A stretch of DNA of 64,000 nucleotides, taken from Phocaeicola_A sp036804505. GTDB taxonomy: Bacteria > Bacteroidota > Bacteroidia > Bacteroidales > Bacteroidaceae. The notes below the pieces were generated by a model. That model worked only from the letters and a program-made list of their open reading frames with translations, did no database searches and was not told the DNA's origin. Every line of letters begins with the position of its first letter. The stretch's first letter is position 1. The stretch lies in the NCBI GenBank assembly GCA_036804505.1, contig DAIRSI010000002.1, positions 124,001 to 188,000 on the forward strand, given 5' to 3'. This document shows, one piece after another, positions 18,114 through 27,623 of the stretch. A program made the translations under genes and the position numbers.

Positions 18114-18953
18114 ATGAAAACAAGAATATTGTTGGCCACGGCCATCCTTTTGCTGGCTGCAAGCATGCAAGCTGCAACACCTCAGAAATCAAGTTCCTCT
18201 AAATTTATGCCCAAATCTTCTTCCGAAATCTTTCTGGGAAGAGTGTTGGAAGCATCATCGGTAAACAAATCACAATATGAATTCGGCTCGACACCGTTTA
18301 AGAACATTACAGTAAGTTTCTCCATACCTGTCAAGTCCGTTTCAATAGCCCCCACGCAAGAGGCAATGATGGCAGCAGCCAAAGAAGCCGTGAAATCCCA
18401 AAAGATTCCTCAATCTCAGGATTTTTCTTTTTCAAAGAGAGAATTGGCCAGCTACGATGATCTTAAATCTTTGTTCGGACAAGAAATGTCGATTTCTTCC
18501 TTGTTGGGAAAAAAAGATTTGAAGAAAACTCATAAGACACTCGTTGCATTCGATCTTAACCGCGTATTCTTCACCATGGTTATGGATTTTCCCGAGAGCG
18601 CCGTCAGCGGAGCAACCTCTAGCCAAATCTATATCAACAGCGTAGGTTTCGGAAGAAGGGCTTTGGTCGTCATCGAATCGGACATGTCCGCAGCTGATAT
18701 CAAGGCTGCAGCGGACGAGGCAATTAGCTCCACCGGAATACTGAGCGACAAAACTTCTGCCATATTGGCCAATTCAAACATCCATATCGTGAACTTTGGC
18801 AATGGCAGTGCACTGAAAGCAAATGCCGACAATCCATTCAGCGGACTCAAAGAGTACATAGCAAAGGCTCCTACGGAAAGTGATTTCGGAAAGATCATTA
18901 CATTCTCTTCATCTTATGTAAAGGATAATTCTGTGTTTGTGAATGAATACTGA
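18114..18953 (+). CDS. Secreted protein of unknown function
   Basis: 279 residues with a signal peptide (MKTRILLATAILLLAASMQA). The mature protein is rich in Ser, Ala and Lys and has no motif I can name. One region, VVIESDMSAADIKAAADEAI, looks helical. It probably shares a transcript with the lipoprotein gene 21 bp upstream. Of the 18954-19157 stretch after it, only the kinase promoter is recognisable. Confidence 0.7.
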   Translation: MKTRILLATAILLLAASMQAATPQKSSSSKFMPKSSSEIFLGRVLEASSVNKSQYEFGSTPFKNITVSFSIPVKSVSIAPTQEAMMAAAKEAVKSQKIPQSQDFSFSKRELASYDDLKSLFGQEMSISSLLGKKDLKKTHKTLVAFDLNRVFFTMVMDFPESAVSGATSSQIYINSVGFGRRALVVIESDMSAADIKAAADEAISSTGILSDKTSAILANSNIHIVNFGNGSALKANADNPFSGLKEYIAKAPTESDFGKIITFSSSYVKDNSVFVNEY

Positions 18954-19098
18954 TTAGAAAGCCGAAAATAATTACCTTTTTCAAGAATATTTTTGGGACC
19001 ATTGGAACATGGTTGTTCTTATTGCATATAAATTTGTTCAATTATTGTTCTGTTTGTAATAATAATAAGGAAGAAGTTATTACTTGTTATATTTTTTG

Positions 19099-19106
19099 TA
19101 TATTTG
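19099..19106 (+). promoter_or_regulatory. Promoter -7 box of histidine kinase gene
   Basis: TATATTTG fits TAnnTTTG; transcription would start near 19112, downstream of the in-frame ATG at 19104. The start codon of the kinase is therefore placed at 19158. Confidence 0.65.
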
Positions 19107-19157
19107 CATGCGAGAGGTTATCACTATTATCAATTGTTTGCAAAACCAAAGATAATT

Positions 19158-20585
19158 ATGACAAGACAACTGAAACCTAATTTGGAAAACGGACTTTGGA
19201 AATATGATTTGACTACAAGTCATTATTCTTTTTCCATCGGAGTATGCAAGATATTCAATCTCAGGCTTCAAGATTTAAATAGTCATAATGCTTTTCTAAA
19301 ATGGATTCACCCTGCAGATATTGACTGTTACACAAGCTCATTCAACGAAAAGATTAATACATCCCAACCCTTTACACTCTGCTTCAGAATAATTTTACAA
19401 AACGGAACCGTAAAAGATATAGAAGAGAGTATCGATTTTATTATGGATGAAAAAGGTAAAGTGATATCGTATTACGGAATTGTATCAGACATCACTATGC
19501 TAAACGTTTTACAAAATGAAAGACAAGAAAAATATACACTGATCAATTCAATATTGAAGACCCTTCCCAATCTCATATTCGTAAAAAATATAGATGCCGG
19601 ATTCAAGTTTACTTTAGTAAATGATAATTTTGCTTCATTCTATGGACTTACTTCTGCAGAAGTTATCGGGAAATACGATAAGGATATATCTACACCAGAA
19701 CAGGCAAATGCATGCTATATCACTGACAACATTGCAGCCAGACATAGCATCACGTCACCGGTTATCTCTGTCGAGGAAATACCCGTTTCACAAAATTCAA
19801 TCAAGTACATGCAAACCATTAAGTATGCACATACCATTAATGGAACGAACTATCTCATCTGTTCGGCTATGGATATCACAGACTTGGTGATAGCCAGACA
19901 GAAGGCAGAAGAATCCGATAAACTCAAATCCTCGTTCTTGAGTACAATCAGCCACGAAGTCCGCACTCCGATGAACTCCGTCATGGGCTTTTCCCAGTTA
20001 ATGTGTGATTCAAAAAACGAGGATGAAAGAGCTCTCTACTGCGAAAATATCAATAACGGATGTGTACAATTGCTTAATTTGATTACAGACATCGTTTATC
20101 TTTCCAAGCTGGAATCAAGCAATCAGAAATTTATATTTGAAGATACGAATATAAAATCTTTGTTTGCTATCATGAAAAGTCAATATGAAAAGCAGATGAA
20201 GAATAAAAAACTGAATTTTATCTACACACCTCATGATGCTCCATGCACCGTATCTTCAAACAAGGATGGAATTATGGAGATTATGAAGCATTTCTTGGAT
20301 AATGCAATAAAATTTACCGAGAAGGGTTCCGTTTCTATGGGATATGATATGGAAAATAAGGTTTTAAAGATTTGGGTGAAAGATACAGGCATCGGTTTTG
20401 ACATGAAGGATAGAAAAAAGGTATTCAATCGTTTTGTCAAGCTCAATGATTTTGCAACGGGCACAGGCATAGGCCTCTACATTGCACAAAAGGTTGCGAA
20501 ATCGATGAAAGGTACAATAGGTATTGATTCCGAACCAGGTAAAGGTACTACCGTATGGGCAGAATTACCTTTGGATATTGTTTAA
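19158..20585 (+). CDS. Soluble PAS-domain sensor histidine kinase (orphan)
   Basis: 475-residue cytosolic hybrid-free kinase. Two PAS domains occupy residues ~10-115 and ~125-240 (FRIILQNGTVKDIEES; NLIFVKNIDAGFKFTLVN; GLTSAEVIGKYDKDI). The H-box is SFLSTISHEVRTPMNSVMG (His266), followed by the ATP-binding N-box DNAIKFTEKG, G1 VKDTGIGFD and G2 GTGIGLYIAQKV. No transmembrane segment or response regulator is present, and no regulator gene is adjacent. It probably senses a cytosolic signal and phosphorylates a regulator encoded elsewhere. Confidence 0.9.
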   Translation: MTRQLKPNLENGLWKYDLTTSHYSFSIGVCKIFNLRLQDLNSHNAFLKWIHPADIDCYTSSFNEKINTSQPFTLCFRIILQNGTVKDIEESIDFIMDEKGKVISYYGIVSDITMLNVLQNERQEKYTLINSILKTLPNLIFVKNIDAGFKFTLVNDNFASFYGLTSAEVIGKYDKDISTPEQANACYITDNIAARHSITSPVISVEEIPVSQNSIKYMQTIKYAHTINGTNYLICSAMDITDLVIARQKAEESDKLKSSFLSTISHEVRTPMNSVMGFSQLMCDSKNEDERALYCENINNGCVQLLNLITDIVYLSKLESSNQKFIFEDTNIKSLFAIMKSQYEKQMKNKKLNFIYTPHDAPCTVSSNKDGIMEIMKHFLDNAIKFTEKGSVSMGYDMENKVLKIWVKDTGIGFDMKDRKKVFNRFVKLNDFATGTGIGLYIAQKVAKSMKGTIGIDSEPGKGTTVWAELPLDIV

Positions 20586-20652
20586 AAGCCGAAATAACGG
20601 GGGCAACTATACTAGATAAAGACCAACCGACTTTTTTTAGGCATAAAGCAAA

Positions 20653-21810
20653 TTATTGCTTCGTATTATTAAAACGCTTTGTCAGATATCGACGTACGGG
20701 TTCGTCGTAGAACTTCAGGCAGGCATAAGCCAGCATCACATTGACGATGATGAGGCAAAGCGCCACTTGCCAAGTCTCGGCAAACGTGTAGTATCGGTTT
20801 TTAATGAGCCAGGCATAAAACAAATAGTAAAGGGGATAATGAACAATATAAACTGGATAGGATATATCTCCCAGGAACTTGCAGATACCGGATGACAAGC
20901 GATCTGTGGTTGTTCCGGATGCACCCAGCCATACCAGAAACGGAAAGACTAAGGCAATGCAAAACATCTCAAAAAGTCCGTTGAAACATATCGGAGTCAG
21001 ACCGGGAATATAAGGGACAAAGAACAACAGCAACAACACGCTCGTGCAAATCCAAAAGGCTCCGCGAATTCTTTTGGGCTTGAATTTACGGTGCACCAGC
21101 ATCCCCAAAGTGAAAGGGAAAAGCATGCGGAGCAAACCTCCGATGAAGTTTTCGCCATCAAGAGTCCATCCTTTTCCAAGAAATCCGTAACCCGAATAAT
21201 CACTCAAAGCAAACGCTCCTAACAGTATGCCGAGGCAAGTAACCAGCAAACTCAATGCCTTGGTGGAAATGCGATGAATGAAAAGTGCATACAGAATATT
21301 GCCAATGTATTCGAAGAACAATGACCAAGCAGGGCCATTGAGCGGAAACATCTCCCCGTTCCCACGCACCTCAAAGGAAGCGCCGAGAACAGCTGGAATA
21401 AAAAACATGGCACAAAGCAAAGCCAGCATCACAGCCGAAGTGGCCACATGAGTTCCGTCCCACTGCACGGCACCTTGAACAAAAAATGTGACTGCACCGA
21501 TCAATGCACCCAAGATTACCATGGGGTGCAGACGGATAAGCCGGCGCTTGAAGAAATTTTTCAAGGTCATCTTTCCACGCATACGGTCGTCATAGGCATA
21601 ACTGATGACAAATCCCGACAAAATAAAGAAGAAATCGACCACCAGATAACCATGATTGATATTCTCTATAATTGGCTGGTTTCCGGCAAACTGATACCCT
21701 TCGAACACATGGTACCAGAGTACCAACAAGGCGGCTACTCCCCTCAATCCGTCCAGAAGGTCGTAATGGGGTTTTGTATCCATATACGATGCAGAAGATT
21801 GGTTTTGCAT
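20653..21810 (-). CDS. Acyltransferase 3 family membrane protein
   Basis: 385-residue polytopic inner-membrane protein with about ten hydrophobic segments. The family signature is DLLDGLRGVAALLVLWYHVFEG, containing the RG pair and the conserved His, followed by FFFILSGFVISYAY. Such enzymes O-acetylate or otherwise acylate polysaccharides, peptidoglycan or lipids; the acceptor is not evident. The start could be 21810 or the in-frame ATG at 21783. Confidence 0.88.
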   Translation of the reverse strand: MQNQSSASYMDTKPHYDLLDGLRGVAALLVLWYHVFEGYQFAGNQPIIENINHGYLVVDFFFILSGFVISYAYDDRMRGKMTLKNFFKRRLIRLHPMVILGALIGAVTFFVQGAVQWDGTHVATSAVMLALLCAMFFIPAVLGASFEVRGNGEMFPLNGPAWSLFFEYIGNILYALFIHRISTKALSLLVTCLGILLGAFALSDYSGYGFLGKGWTLDGENFIGGLLRMLFPFTLGMLVHRKFKPKRIRGAFWICTSVLLLLFFVPYIPGLTPICFNGLFEMFCIALVFPFLVWLGASGTTTDRLSSGICKFLGDISYPVYIVHYPLYYLFYAWLIKNRYYTFAETWQVALCLIIVNVMLAYACLKFYDEPVRRYLTKRFNNTKQ

Positions 21811-21866
21811 GGTTGTAATTTAAATGTGAAGAAGAACGTCTTAAAGACTTGATAAAAAAAACAGTG

Positions 21867-22568
21867 TTACTCCTTACGAACAAATTTACCTTCTATCCAC
21901 TGATAACGGATAGGTTCTTTTCGGAAAGATGGTGTCACAGCTGTGGCATCCTCTTTTGTAAGATATTCCAAAGAGGTGAATGTAACTTTCAAATCGGTAC
22001 TCAAAGAATCGAGACTGACTTTGTACAGTTTCATGTCGATAGCTGATAAATTGGCATGCGTACTATCTGGAACAAGGAAATCATTCATGTCCGGCATCGT
22101 AAAGTATCGGGAAACTGGAAGCTTTTCCCAACTGAAGTTATAAAAGAATACTTCGCTGTCACATGCAGGACCAAAGGCGTGCTTCACCAAACAGAATATC
22201 TGCGTACTGTCATTCACAGGCAGCAACTTCATCTCGAAACTGCTTGATGGCGAGGTTTGAAACGAAAGATAATCCTTAGTCAGTGCTTTCATCTCCGATT
22301 CTTGCGAAAAGCGGTTCTTCACCACGGCCTTCATGTGGCTATCAAAAAAGTCAATGCAATCCAAACGGTTGTTCTTCGTCAGAACCGGAAAAATGGAGTC
22401 CGGCATACTGGAAAAAACGGTTCTCATGGTTTGTATTCCCGTCAACGGTTTGGCTAGGGAGGCAATGGAATCATTCATCACCGCCAATGTCTTTTGAGCG
22501 GAAGCTGCGCCTGCACTCAAAACCAAAGCCATACATAAAAGCAATTTATAGAGTCTTTTCATGTTCAT
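21867..22568 (-). CDS. DUF3256 family secreted protein
   Basis: 233 residues with a signal peptide (residues 1-25, ending SAGAASAQ). The sequence (TMRTVFSSMPDSIFPVLTKN, LDCIDFFDSHMKAVV, FSWEKLPVSRYFTMPDMNDF) resembles the Bacteroidales DUF3256 family, whose function is not known. Its ATG overlaps the stop of the transporter gene upstream (TAATG), suggesting coupling. Confidence 0.75.
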   Translation of the reverse strand: MNMKRLYKLLLCMALVLSAGAASAQKTLAVMNDSIASLAKPLTGIQTMRTVFSSMPDSIFPVLTKNNRLDCIDFFDSHMKAVVKNRFSQESEMKALTKDYLSFQTSPSSSFEMKLLPVNDSTQIFCLVKHAFGPACDSEVFFYNFSWEKLPVSRYFTMPDMNDFLVPDSTHANLSAIDMKLYKVSLDSLSTDLKVTFTSLEYLTKEDATAVTPSFRKEPIRYQWIEGKFVRKE

Positions 22569-23494
22569 TATTTGCTAATCGAGCCCAAATATAAGAAAAT
22601 CATACTGATTATCACCAAGATTAAGTCAACAGCCTTGCTTTTTAAATTCTTTTCACGGAAGAACAAACTTCCGAAGAGGAATGAAACAACTACACTCCCA
22701 CGCCTCACCATCGACACGATGGAAATCATGGAGCCATCCAGACTCAAGGCATAAAAGTAGATGAAATCCGCCGCCGAAAGAAATATTGAAATGCAAATGA
22801 TGCACCAATCCCAATGAAAGGGAGTCGTTTCTTTTCTGCGAGGAAACCAAAGCAGGAGCAATACAATGCCCATCAGAAAGAACTGATAGATGTTGTACCA
22901 GGTCTGCACAATCATCCGGTTCAAGCCGATGCCGCCGTCACTGACGTCAGCCATCAGATATTTGTCATACAAGCCGCTCACAGCACCGAGAACAGAAGCC
23001 ATTACAATGAAAAAAATCCATTTGTTGTGCTTGAAGTCGATACCTTCCTTCTTGCCCGAACGGCTCAACATGAAAAATGAAGTGACAGCAATGAGCACGC
23101 CTATCCATTGATACAGGTTAAGTCTCTCGCCAAACACGAGCAAGGCACCAACCAGCACCATTACCGGACGCGTGGCATTGATGGGCCCCACAATGGTGAT
23201 GGGCAAATGTTTCATGCCGAAATACCCGAATATCCAGGATGAAAGAACGATGAATGATTTCAGTATCACGTATTTATGAACCTCCCAACCTGCACTTGGC
23301 ACGTAGAACATACTGCTTTGCATGCTTTCCGGACTCCAGGAAGAAGCAAGAATGAAAGGAAGAAATATCAAACTGGAAAACAGTGTATTAAGAAAAAGAA
23401 CCGGGATGACCGCATTCCCCTTCAGAGACTGTTTCTTGAATACATCATAAAATCCCAGCAATGCTGCCGAGAGAAAAGCGTAAGCTAACCACAT
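22568..23494 (-). CDS. EamA/DMT-family transporter
   Basis: 308-residue protein with ten hydrophobic segments in two repeats, typical of the drug/metabolite transporter superfamily. Family features include FGYFGMKHLPITIVGPINATRPV and, at the end of the second repeat, VVVSFLFGSLFFREKNLKSKAVDLI. The substrate is not predictable. It precedes the DUF3256 gene with overlapping stop/start and follows truA by 16 bp on the same strand. Confidence 0.88.
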   Translation of the reverse strand: MWLAYAFLSAALLGFYDVFKKQSLKGNAVIPVLFLNTLFSSLIFLPFILASSWSPESMQSSMFYVPSAGWEVHKYVILKSFIVLSSWIFGYFGMKHLPITIVGPINATRPVMVLVGALLVFGERLNLYQWIGVLIAVTSFFMLSRSGKKEGIDFKHNKWIFFIVMASVLGAVSGLYDKYLMADVSDGGIGLNRMIVQTWYNIYQFFLMGIVLLLLWFPRRKETTPFHWDWCIICISIFLSAADFIYFYALSLDGSMISIVSMVRRGSVVVSFLFGSLFFREKNLKSKAVDLILVIISMIFLYLGSISK

Positions 23495-23510
23495 AAACCA
23501 ATACCTTTAT

Positions 23511-24266
23511 TTATATAAATAATTCTTCGGGGTATCCTATATCCACCAGGAACAAGGCTTTTGCCGGCACCGAACTGCCAGCTTCTGCCCTCGCCTTCTT
23601 TTCAATCACCTTGCGAAAGCCATCTGCATCGAGCTTTCCGCTTCCCACATCAAACAACGTGCCCACAATGGCACGCACCATATTCCTCAAGAAACGGTTT
23701 GCCTGAATGGTAAACGTCCATTCATTCTCTCCCGTTCTGCTCCACTCCGCCTTCATCACCTTACAATTGTTGGTCTTCACGTCTGTATGGAGTTTGCTGA
23801 AACTAGTGAAATCCTCGTATTCAAAAAGAACTTTGGCGGCTTCGTTCATCTTGTCAAAATCAAGTGGGGTAAACAATCTGTGGCTGTAGAGCCTTGAAAA
23901 AGGATGTTTGGCCGTAGTTACATGATACTGATAGGTGCGATAGGTTGCATCGAAACGCGCATGAGCTTCAGATCGTACTTCCCTTATTCTGTAAACCGAT
24001 ATATCTGGAGGAAGAAGTCTGTTGAGTTTATCCGCCAACAACTTACAGTCAATAGGATTTTCCGAATCAAAGTGTGCAACCATCAGTTTTGCATGTACCC
24101 CGGCATCCGTTCTTCCGGCACCGACTACCTCCGTTTCCTTGCGCAACAAAGTGGAAAGACATTTCATCAAAGTTTCCTGCACACTGATTCCGTTTGGCTG
24201 TACTTGCCAACCATGGTATAAAGTGCCGTCATAAGCCAGATAAATAAAATAGCGGTGTAATTCCAT
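23511..24266 (-). CDS. truA: tRNA pseudouridine(38-40) synthase
   Basis: 251-residue TruA. The catalytic aspartate is in VVGAGRTDAGVHA; YLAYDGTLYHGWQVQP at the N-terminus and FLRNMVRAIVGTLFDVGSG in the C-terminal half are family hallmarks. It modifies U38-40 in the anticodon arm. I start it at the ATG at 24266, which overlaps the stop of the preceding gene (TAATG), rather than 36 bp further upstream inside that gene. Confidence 0.95.
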   Translation of the reverse strand: MELHRYFIYLAYDGTLYHGWQVQPNGISVQETLMKCLSTLLRKETEVVGAGRTDAGVHAKLMVAHFDSENPIDCKLLADKLNRLLPPDISVYRIREVRSEAHARFDATYRTYQYHVTTAKHPFSRLYSHRLFTPLDFDKMNEAAKVLFEYEDFTSFSKLHTDVKTNNCKVMKAEWSRTGENEWTFTIQANRFLRNMVRAIVGTLFDVGSGKLDADGFRKVIEKKARAEAGSSVPAKALFLVDIGYPEELFI

Positions 24267-24958
24267 TATTGCTGATTCCTTCGGGCGGTTATATGAAAAC
24301 AACCCTGCTTCAACTCATACTTCACGTAGCAACGCTGGTTCTCACGAAGATCTCGGAGCACTTCGCTCAACACAAGCTTCAAAGTATCATCATTCACTTC
24401 CTGATAAGGACGTCCGTCCGGATCCAGCACTTGCATGAAACGGTTGTAGGAAACATCGAAAGTGGTACCGTAACTATGTGCCGAAGCTTCCTTGGCATTT
24501 CCGTTACGCTTTACCAGTTTCTTCAGGTTCTCTTGAGTGCGAAGCACGGATGTAACGAGAATATTATAAGGATTCAAACCCTTGCTATGGAGGGAATCAA
24601 GGAAATTGGTTCCAATGGAATCCAGAAGGTTGGCAGCCGTAGGCACAAGAAAAGGAATGGAGTGAGTCAAATCATCAATCTGGTATTTATCACAGTTTTT
24701 GATTTCCACAAGTCTGTCACCCATCTTCCTAGCCTGCGCTTCGGACTGGATGGGCCTGATTCCATAGGCTTGGGCTTCAGACAGCTGTATATCATTCAAA
24801 TCCGGGAAACTTCTTTTGTAGCTGATCACTCCCTTTATATTATGAGGGTTGTTCATCACCATGGACATATCTTTCTCACAACTACATTTTCCCAAGAAAA
24901 AGACCGCGAAAGACAATATAATGACTATCCCCAACCAAAAATTCTTGTTCTTCAACAT
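24266..24958 (-). CDS. DUF5715 family, M15-peptidase-like protein
   Basis: 230-residue protein with an N-terminal membrane anchor (NFWLGIVIILSFAVFFLG). The C-terminal half resembles VanY/M15 peptidoglycan peptidases: TSVLRTQENLKKL, then SAHSYGTTFDVSY with the zinc-type H-x6-D pattern and CFHITARR with a second His. It may cleave peptidoglycan stem peptides; that is inference. The start at 24958 is favoured because the upstream in-frame ATG (25012) lies inside the promoter. Confidence 0.75.
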   Translation of the reverse strand: MLKNKNFWLGIVIILSFAVFFLGKCSCEKDMSMVMNNPHNIKGVISYKRSFPDLNDIQLSEAQAYGIRPIQSEAQARKMGDRLVEIKNCDKYQIDDLTHSIPFLVPTAANLLDSIGTNFLDSLHSKGLNPYNILVTSVLRTQENLKKLVKRNGNAKEASAHSYGTTFDVSYNRFMQVLDPDGRPYQEVNDDTLKLVLSEVLRDLRENQRCYVKYELKQGCFHITARRNQQ

Positions 24959-25009
24959 TTCTACAATATATTCTATACAATCCGGAGACTGTAATATTAC
25001 AATTCGGAG

Positions 25010-25017
25010 CAAAGATA
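25010..25017 (-). promoter_or_regulatory. Promoter -7 box of DUF5715-truA-DMT operon
   Basis: TATCTTTG on the minus strand; predicted start near 25003, leader about 45 nt to the ATG at 24958. It would drive DUF5715, truA, the DMT transporter and DUF3256. Confidence 0.7.
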
Positions 25018-25067
25018 ACTAAAATAATCAATAACAAGAAGAATAGGAAAAAGTTTTCCAAGTTAGA

Positions 25068-26399
25068 TTAAAACTTATAATCTATTCCAATACCGAAGAC
25101 TTTATTCGTACGAGAATAGATATCAGTGCCTTCCAATGTTGTATTGCAATAACCCGGTGAGCCGGCATCGACATGTTTCTTATAGTCGCTATATAATGTT
25201 ACAAAATAACCTGCATTGATGCGGACGTGGCTGTTCAGGTTTACCGCACCTCCCGCGCCGACCGAGTAGCTGTCGCAGGCAAAAGAAGTGTTGGTTTCAT
25301 AGCCGTCACTAAGCCCATAATCAGTACGTTGAGCACCGGCACTTATCGTAAAAGTCTTGTTGATATCATACTCTGCACCGAGAAGGTATTCATTTGTACC
25401 ATGCGTCAATTGTTTCTGACGATTATCAGCCATGCGTGCATTCTTATCATCAAAGAAATGATATTCCACTGTTGCACGCAATTTCGGAGTAAAATCATAT
25501 CCCAGTGCAACGGTTAGCAACGCAGGCATATCGTATCGGGTCTTTGCTCCATCACGAAAGGCATAGAGCAGTCCTTGGGGATCACTGTTTGCATTGGTTT
25601 TATTCGGTATGTTCATCTTTGCACGAAATTCATACTTTGCCGCCAATGTAAGGTTCTTATTATGATAATCAACACTGAGTATAGGATTGAAGCCCCACCC
25701 TGTTTGGTCACAATCCACTTGATAATCAGCCAAAGTATTATTTATTTTATTCATGGAAGCTTTCACATACCCGCGATAATAGCCGTCATAGTAATTGGCC
25801 CTGATTCCGGCAGATACAGCCCAATTCTCTCCAATTTTATATGCGAAGCAAATTTGTCCACCATATATATATTGTTTTCCTTTCACGCTTGAATCTATGG
25901 TATACATGCCTGGGGTTACGGTTCCGTGTGTCTTGGAATAAATTGCAGCCATCAAAGGTGCATCGAACATGGGAAGCCCGTCATCATACCTGACATAACC
26001 GCCACTACCCACAATACCTATCATCGCCGACACATTCCAATTATCATGACGGTAGGAAGCAAAAAGGCCCGGAACAAAAGGAGCCGATGCTTTGCCATGA
26101 TACTTTTGTGTATGTCCTTCTGATGTGAATAAAGGAAATGTAGTCGTAATATCACGGTTCTGCTGCGGCATCTGCCAATTGAAAGACAGCTGCCAGCCAT
26201 TATGCCCCCACACCAAACCGGCAGGATTACTATAAGCTGCATCAATATCAAAAGTTGCACCGCGTGCCATCATTCTATCAAAAGATATATGATAGTTCGT
26301 ATTGGTCATCAATCCACCAGCTTGCACTGGAGTCACTGGGATAAAAAGGACACATGTCATTACAATGCATAATGCAGTCTTAATCTCGTTGGTTGACAT
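25068..26399 (-). CDS. OmpP1/FadL-family outer-membrane transporter
   Basis: 443-residue beta-barrel with a signal peptide (MSTNEIKTALCIVMTCVLFI through VQA). The FadL N-terminal hatch pattern is visible in GGLMTNTNYHISFDRMMARG and IDAAYSNPAGLVWG. Alternating strands follow and the protein ends in a barrel-closing aromatic, KVFGIGIDYKF. Members move hydrophobic compounds such as long-chain fatty acids across the outer membrane. I chose 26399 because the longer reading frame runs through the promoter and lacks a signal peptide at its start. Confidence 0.88.
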   Translation of the reverse strand: MSTNEIKTALCIVMTCVLFIPVTPVQAGGLMTNTNYHISFDRMMARGATFDIDAAYSNPAGLVWGHNGWQLSFNWQMPQQNRDITTTFPLFTSEGHTQKYHGKASAPFVPGLFASYRHDNWNVSAMIGIVGSGGYVRYDDGLPMFDAPLMAAIYSKTHGTVTPGMYTIDSSVKGKQYIYGGQICFAYKIGENWAVSAGIRANYYDGYYRGYVKASMNKINNTLADYQVDCDQTGWGFNPILSVDYHNKNLTLAAKYEFRAKMNIPNKTNANSDPQGLLYAFRDGAKTRYDMPALLTVALGYDFTPKLRATVEYHFFDDKNARMADNRQKQLTHGTNEYLLGAEYDINKTFTISAGAQRTDYGLSDGYETNTSFACDSYSVGAGGAVNLNSHVRINAGYFVTLYSDYKKHVDAGSPGYCNTTLEGTDIYSRTNKVFGIGIDYKF

Positions 26400-26425
26400 A
26401 AATTTGTTGTATTTAATTATTTTTA

Positions 26426-26433
26426 CAAAGGTA
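26426..26433 (-). promoter_or_regulatory. Promoter -7 box of FadL-like gene
   Basis: TACCTTTG on the minus strand; predicted start near 26420, leader about 20 nt before the ATG at 26399. Confidence 0.65.
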
Positions 26434-26575
26434 GTTAAAAATATCATTACCAAGAAAAAATAGAGAAAAAGGTTTTTTTTATTTCTAATTTTCCTTTTAT
26501 AGGCTTCAATATCTACTTTCGTCCTTTCTTGCAATTAATTTTTAATGAAATGGAAAACAATTCAAAACGAATGAT

Positions 26576-26583
26576 TAAATTTG
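26576..26583 (+). promoter_or_regulatory. Promoter -7 box of phoH
   Basis: TAAATTTG fits TAnnTTTG; predicted start near 26590, leader about 20 nt. Confidence 0.6.
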
Positions 26584-26609
26584 CAGTCACTAACGTCTAA
26601 AATTACTGA

Positions 26610-27602
26610 ATGATAGAAAAACATATAGTTCTTGAGGATATAGATCCGGTTATCTTCTATGGTGTGAATAATTCCAACATACAGATAATTAAGGCTTTGT
26701 ATCCTAAGTTACGGATTATTGCCCGCGGCAACGTAATCAAGGTGATGGGCGATGAAGAGGAGATGTGTGCCTTTGAAGAGAAAATCACTGAGATAGAAAA
26801 ACATTGTGCCAAATACAATTCACTCAACGAAGAGGTCATCATCGATATCATCAAAGGCAAATCGCCTGTGGTGGAAAAAGCGGGGGATGTGATTGTTTTC
26901 AGTGTATCAGGAAAGCCCATTTGTCCGCGAAGCGAAAACCAGTTGAAACTGGTGAAGGAATACGAAAAGAACGATATGCTGTTCACCATAGGTCCGGCAG
27001 GTTCAGGAAAGACCTACACAGCCATTGCTCTTGCTGTGCGTTCATTGAAAAACAAGGAGATAAAGAAAATCATTCTGAGCCGTCCCGCTGTGGAAGCCGG
27101 TGAAAAGCTGGGTTTCCTTCCCGGTGATATGAAAGAGAAGATAGATCCTTATCTGCAGCCTCTCTATGATGCTCTTCAAGATATGATTCCCGCAGCCAAG
27201 CTCAAGGAATACATGGAACTGAACGTCATACAGATTGCTCCGCTGGCTTTCATGAGAGGACGCACGCTGAATGACGCGGTGGTCATTCTGGACGAAGCAC
27301 AGAACACGACACCCCAACAAATCAAGATGTTCCTCACCCGTATGGGCATGAACACCAAGATGATTGTCACGGGTGATATGACACAGATAGACCTGCCCTC
27401 ACCGATACACTCCGGCCTTATTCAGGCCATGAAAATTCTGAAGGGAGTAAAGGGAATCAGCTTTATCGAGATGAACAAGAAAGATATCGTACGACACAAG
27501 TTGGTAACACGTATTGTGGAAGCCTACGAGAAATACGAGAAGGCCGTTCAGACTCAGAAAGAGAAAGAACGGGAAGAATTGAAAGGAAAAGCAAAATTAT
27601 AA
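26610..27602 (+). CDS. PhoH-family ATPase/RNA-associated protein
   Basis: 330-residue PhoH-like protein. An N-terminal KH-like region (IKALYPKLRIIARGNVIKVMG) precedes the P-loop ATPase domain with Walker A FTIGPAGSGKTYTA, the family motif RPAVEAGEKLGFLPGDMKEK, Walker B VVILDEAQNTTPQQ and TRMGMNTKMIVTGDMTQIDL. PhoH proteins are linked to RNA metabolism and often sit near ybeY. It starts the plus-strand run phoH-purC-ubiE-aroE. Confidence 0.93.
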   Translation: MIEKHIVLEDIDPVIFYGVNNSNIQIIKALYPKLRIIARGNVIKVMGDEEEMCAFEEKITEIEKHCAKYNSLNEEVIIDIIKGKSPVVEKAGDVIVFSVSGKPICPRSENQLKLVKEYEKNDMLFTIGPAGSGKTYTAIALAVRSLKNKEIKKIILSRPAVEAGEKLGFLPGDMKEKIDPYLQPLYDALQDMIPAAKLKEYMELNVIQIAPLAFMRGRTLNDAVVILDEAQNTTPQQIKMFLTRMGMNTKMIVTGDMTQIDLPSPIHSGLIQAMKILKGVKGISFIEMNKKDIVRHKLVTRIVEAYEKYEKAVQTQKEKEREELKGKAKL

Positions 27603-27623
27603 TTTTAAATATATCAACGACTT

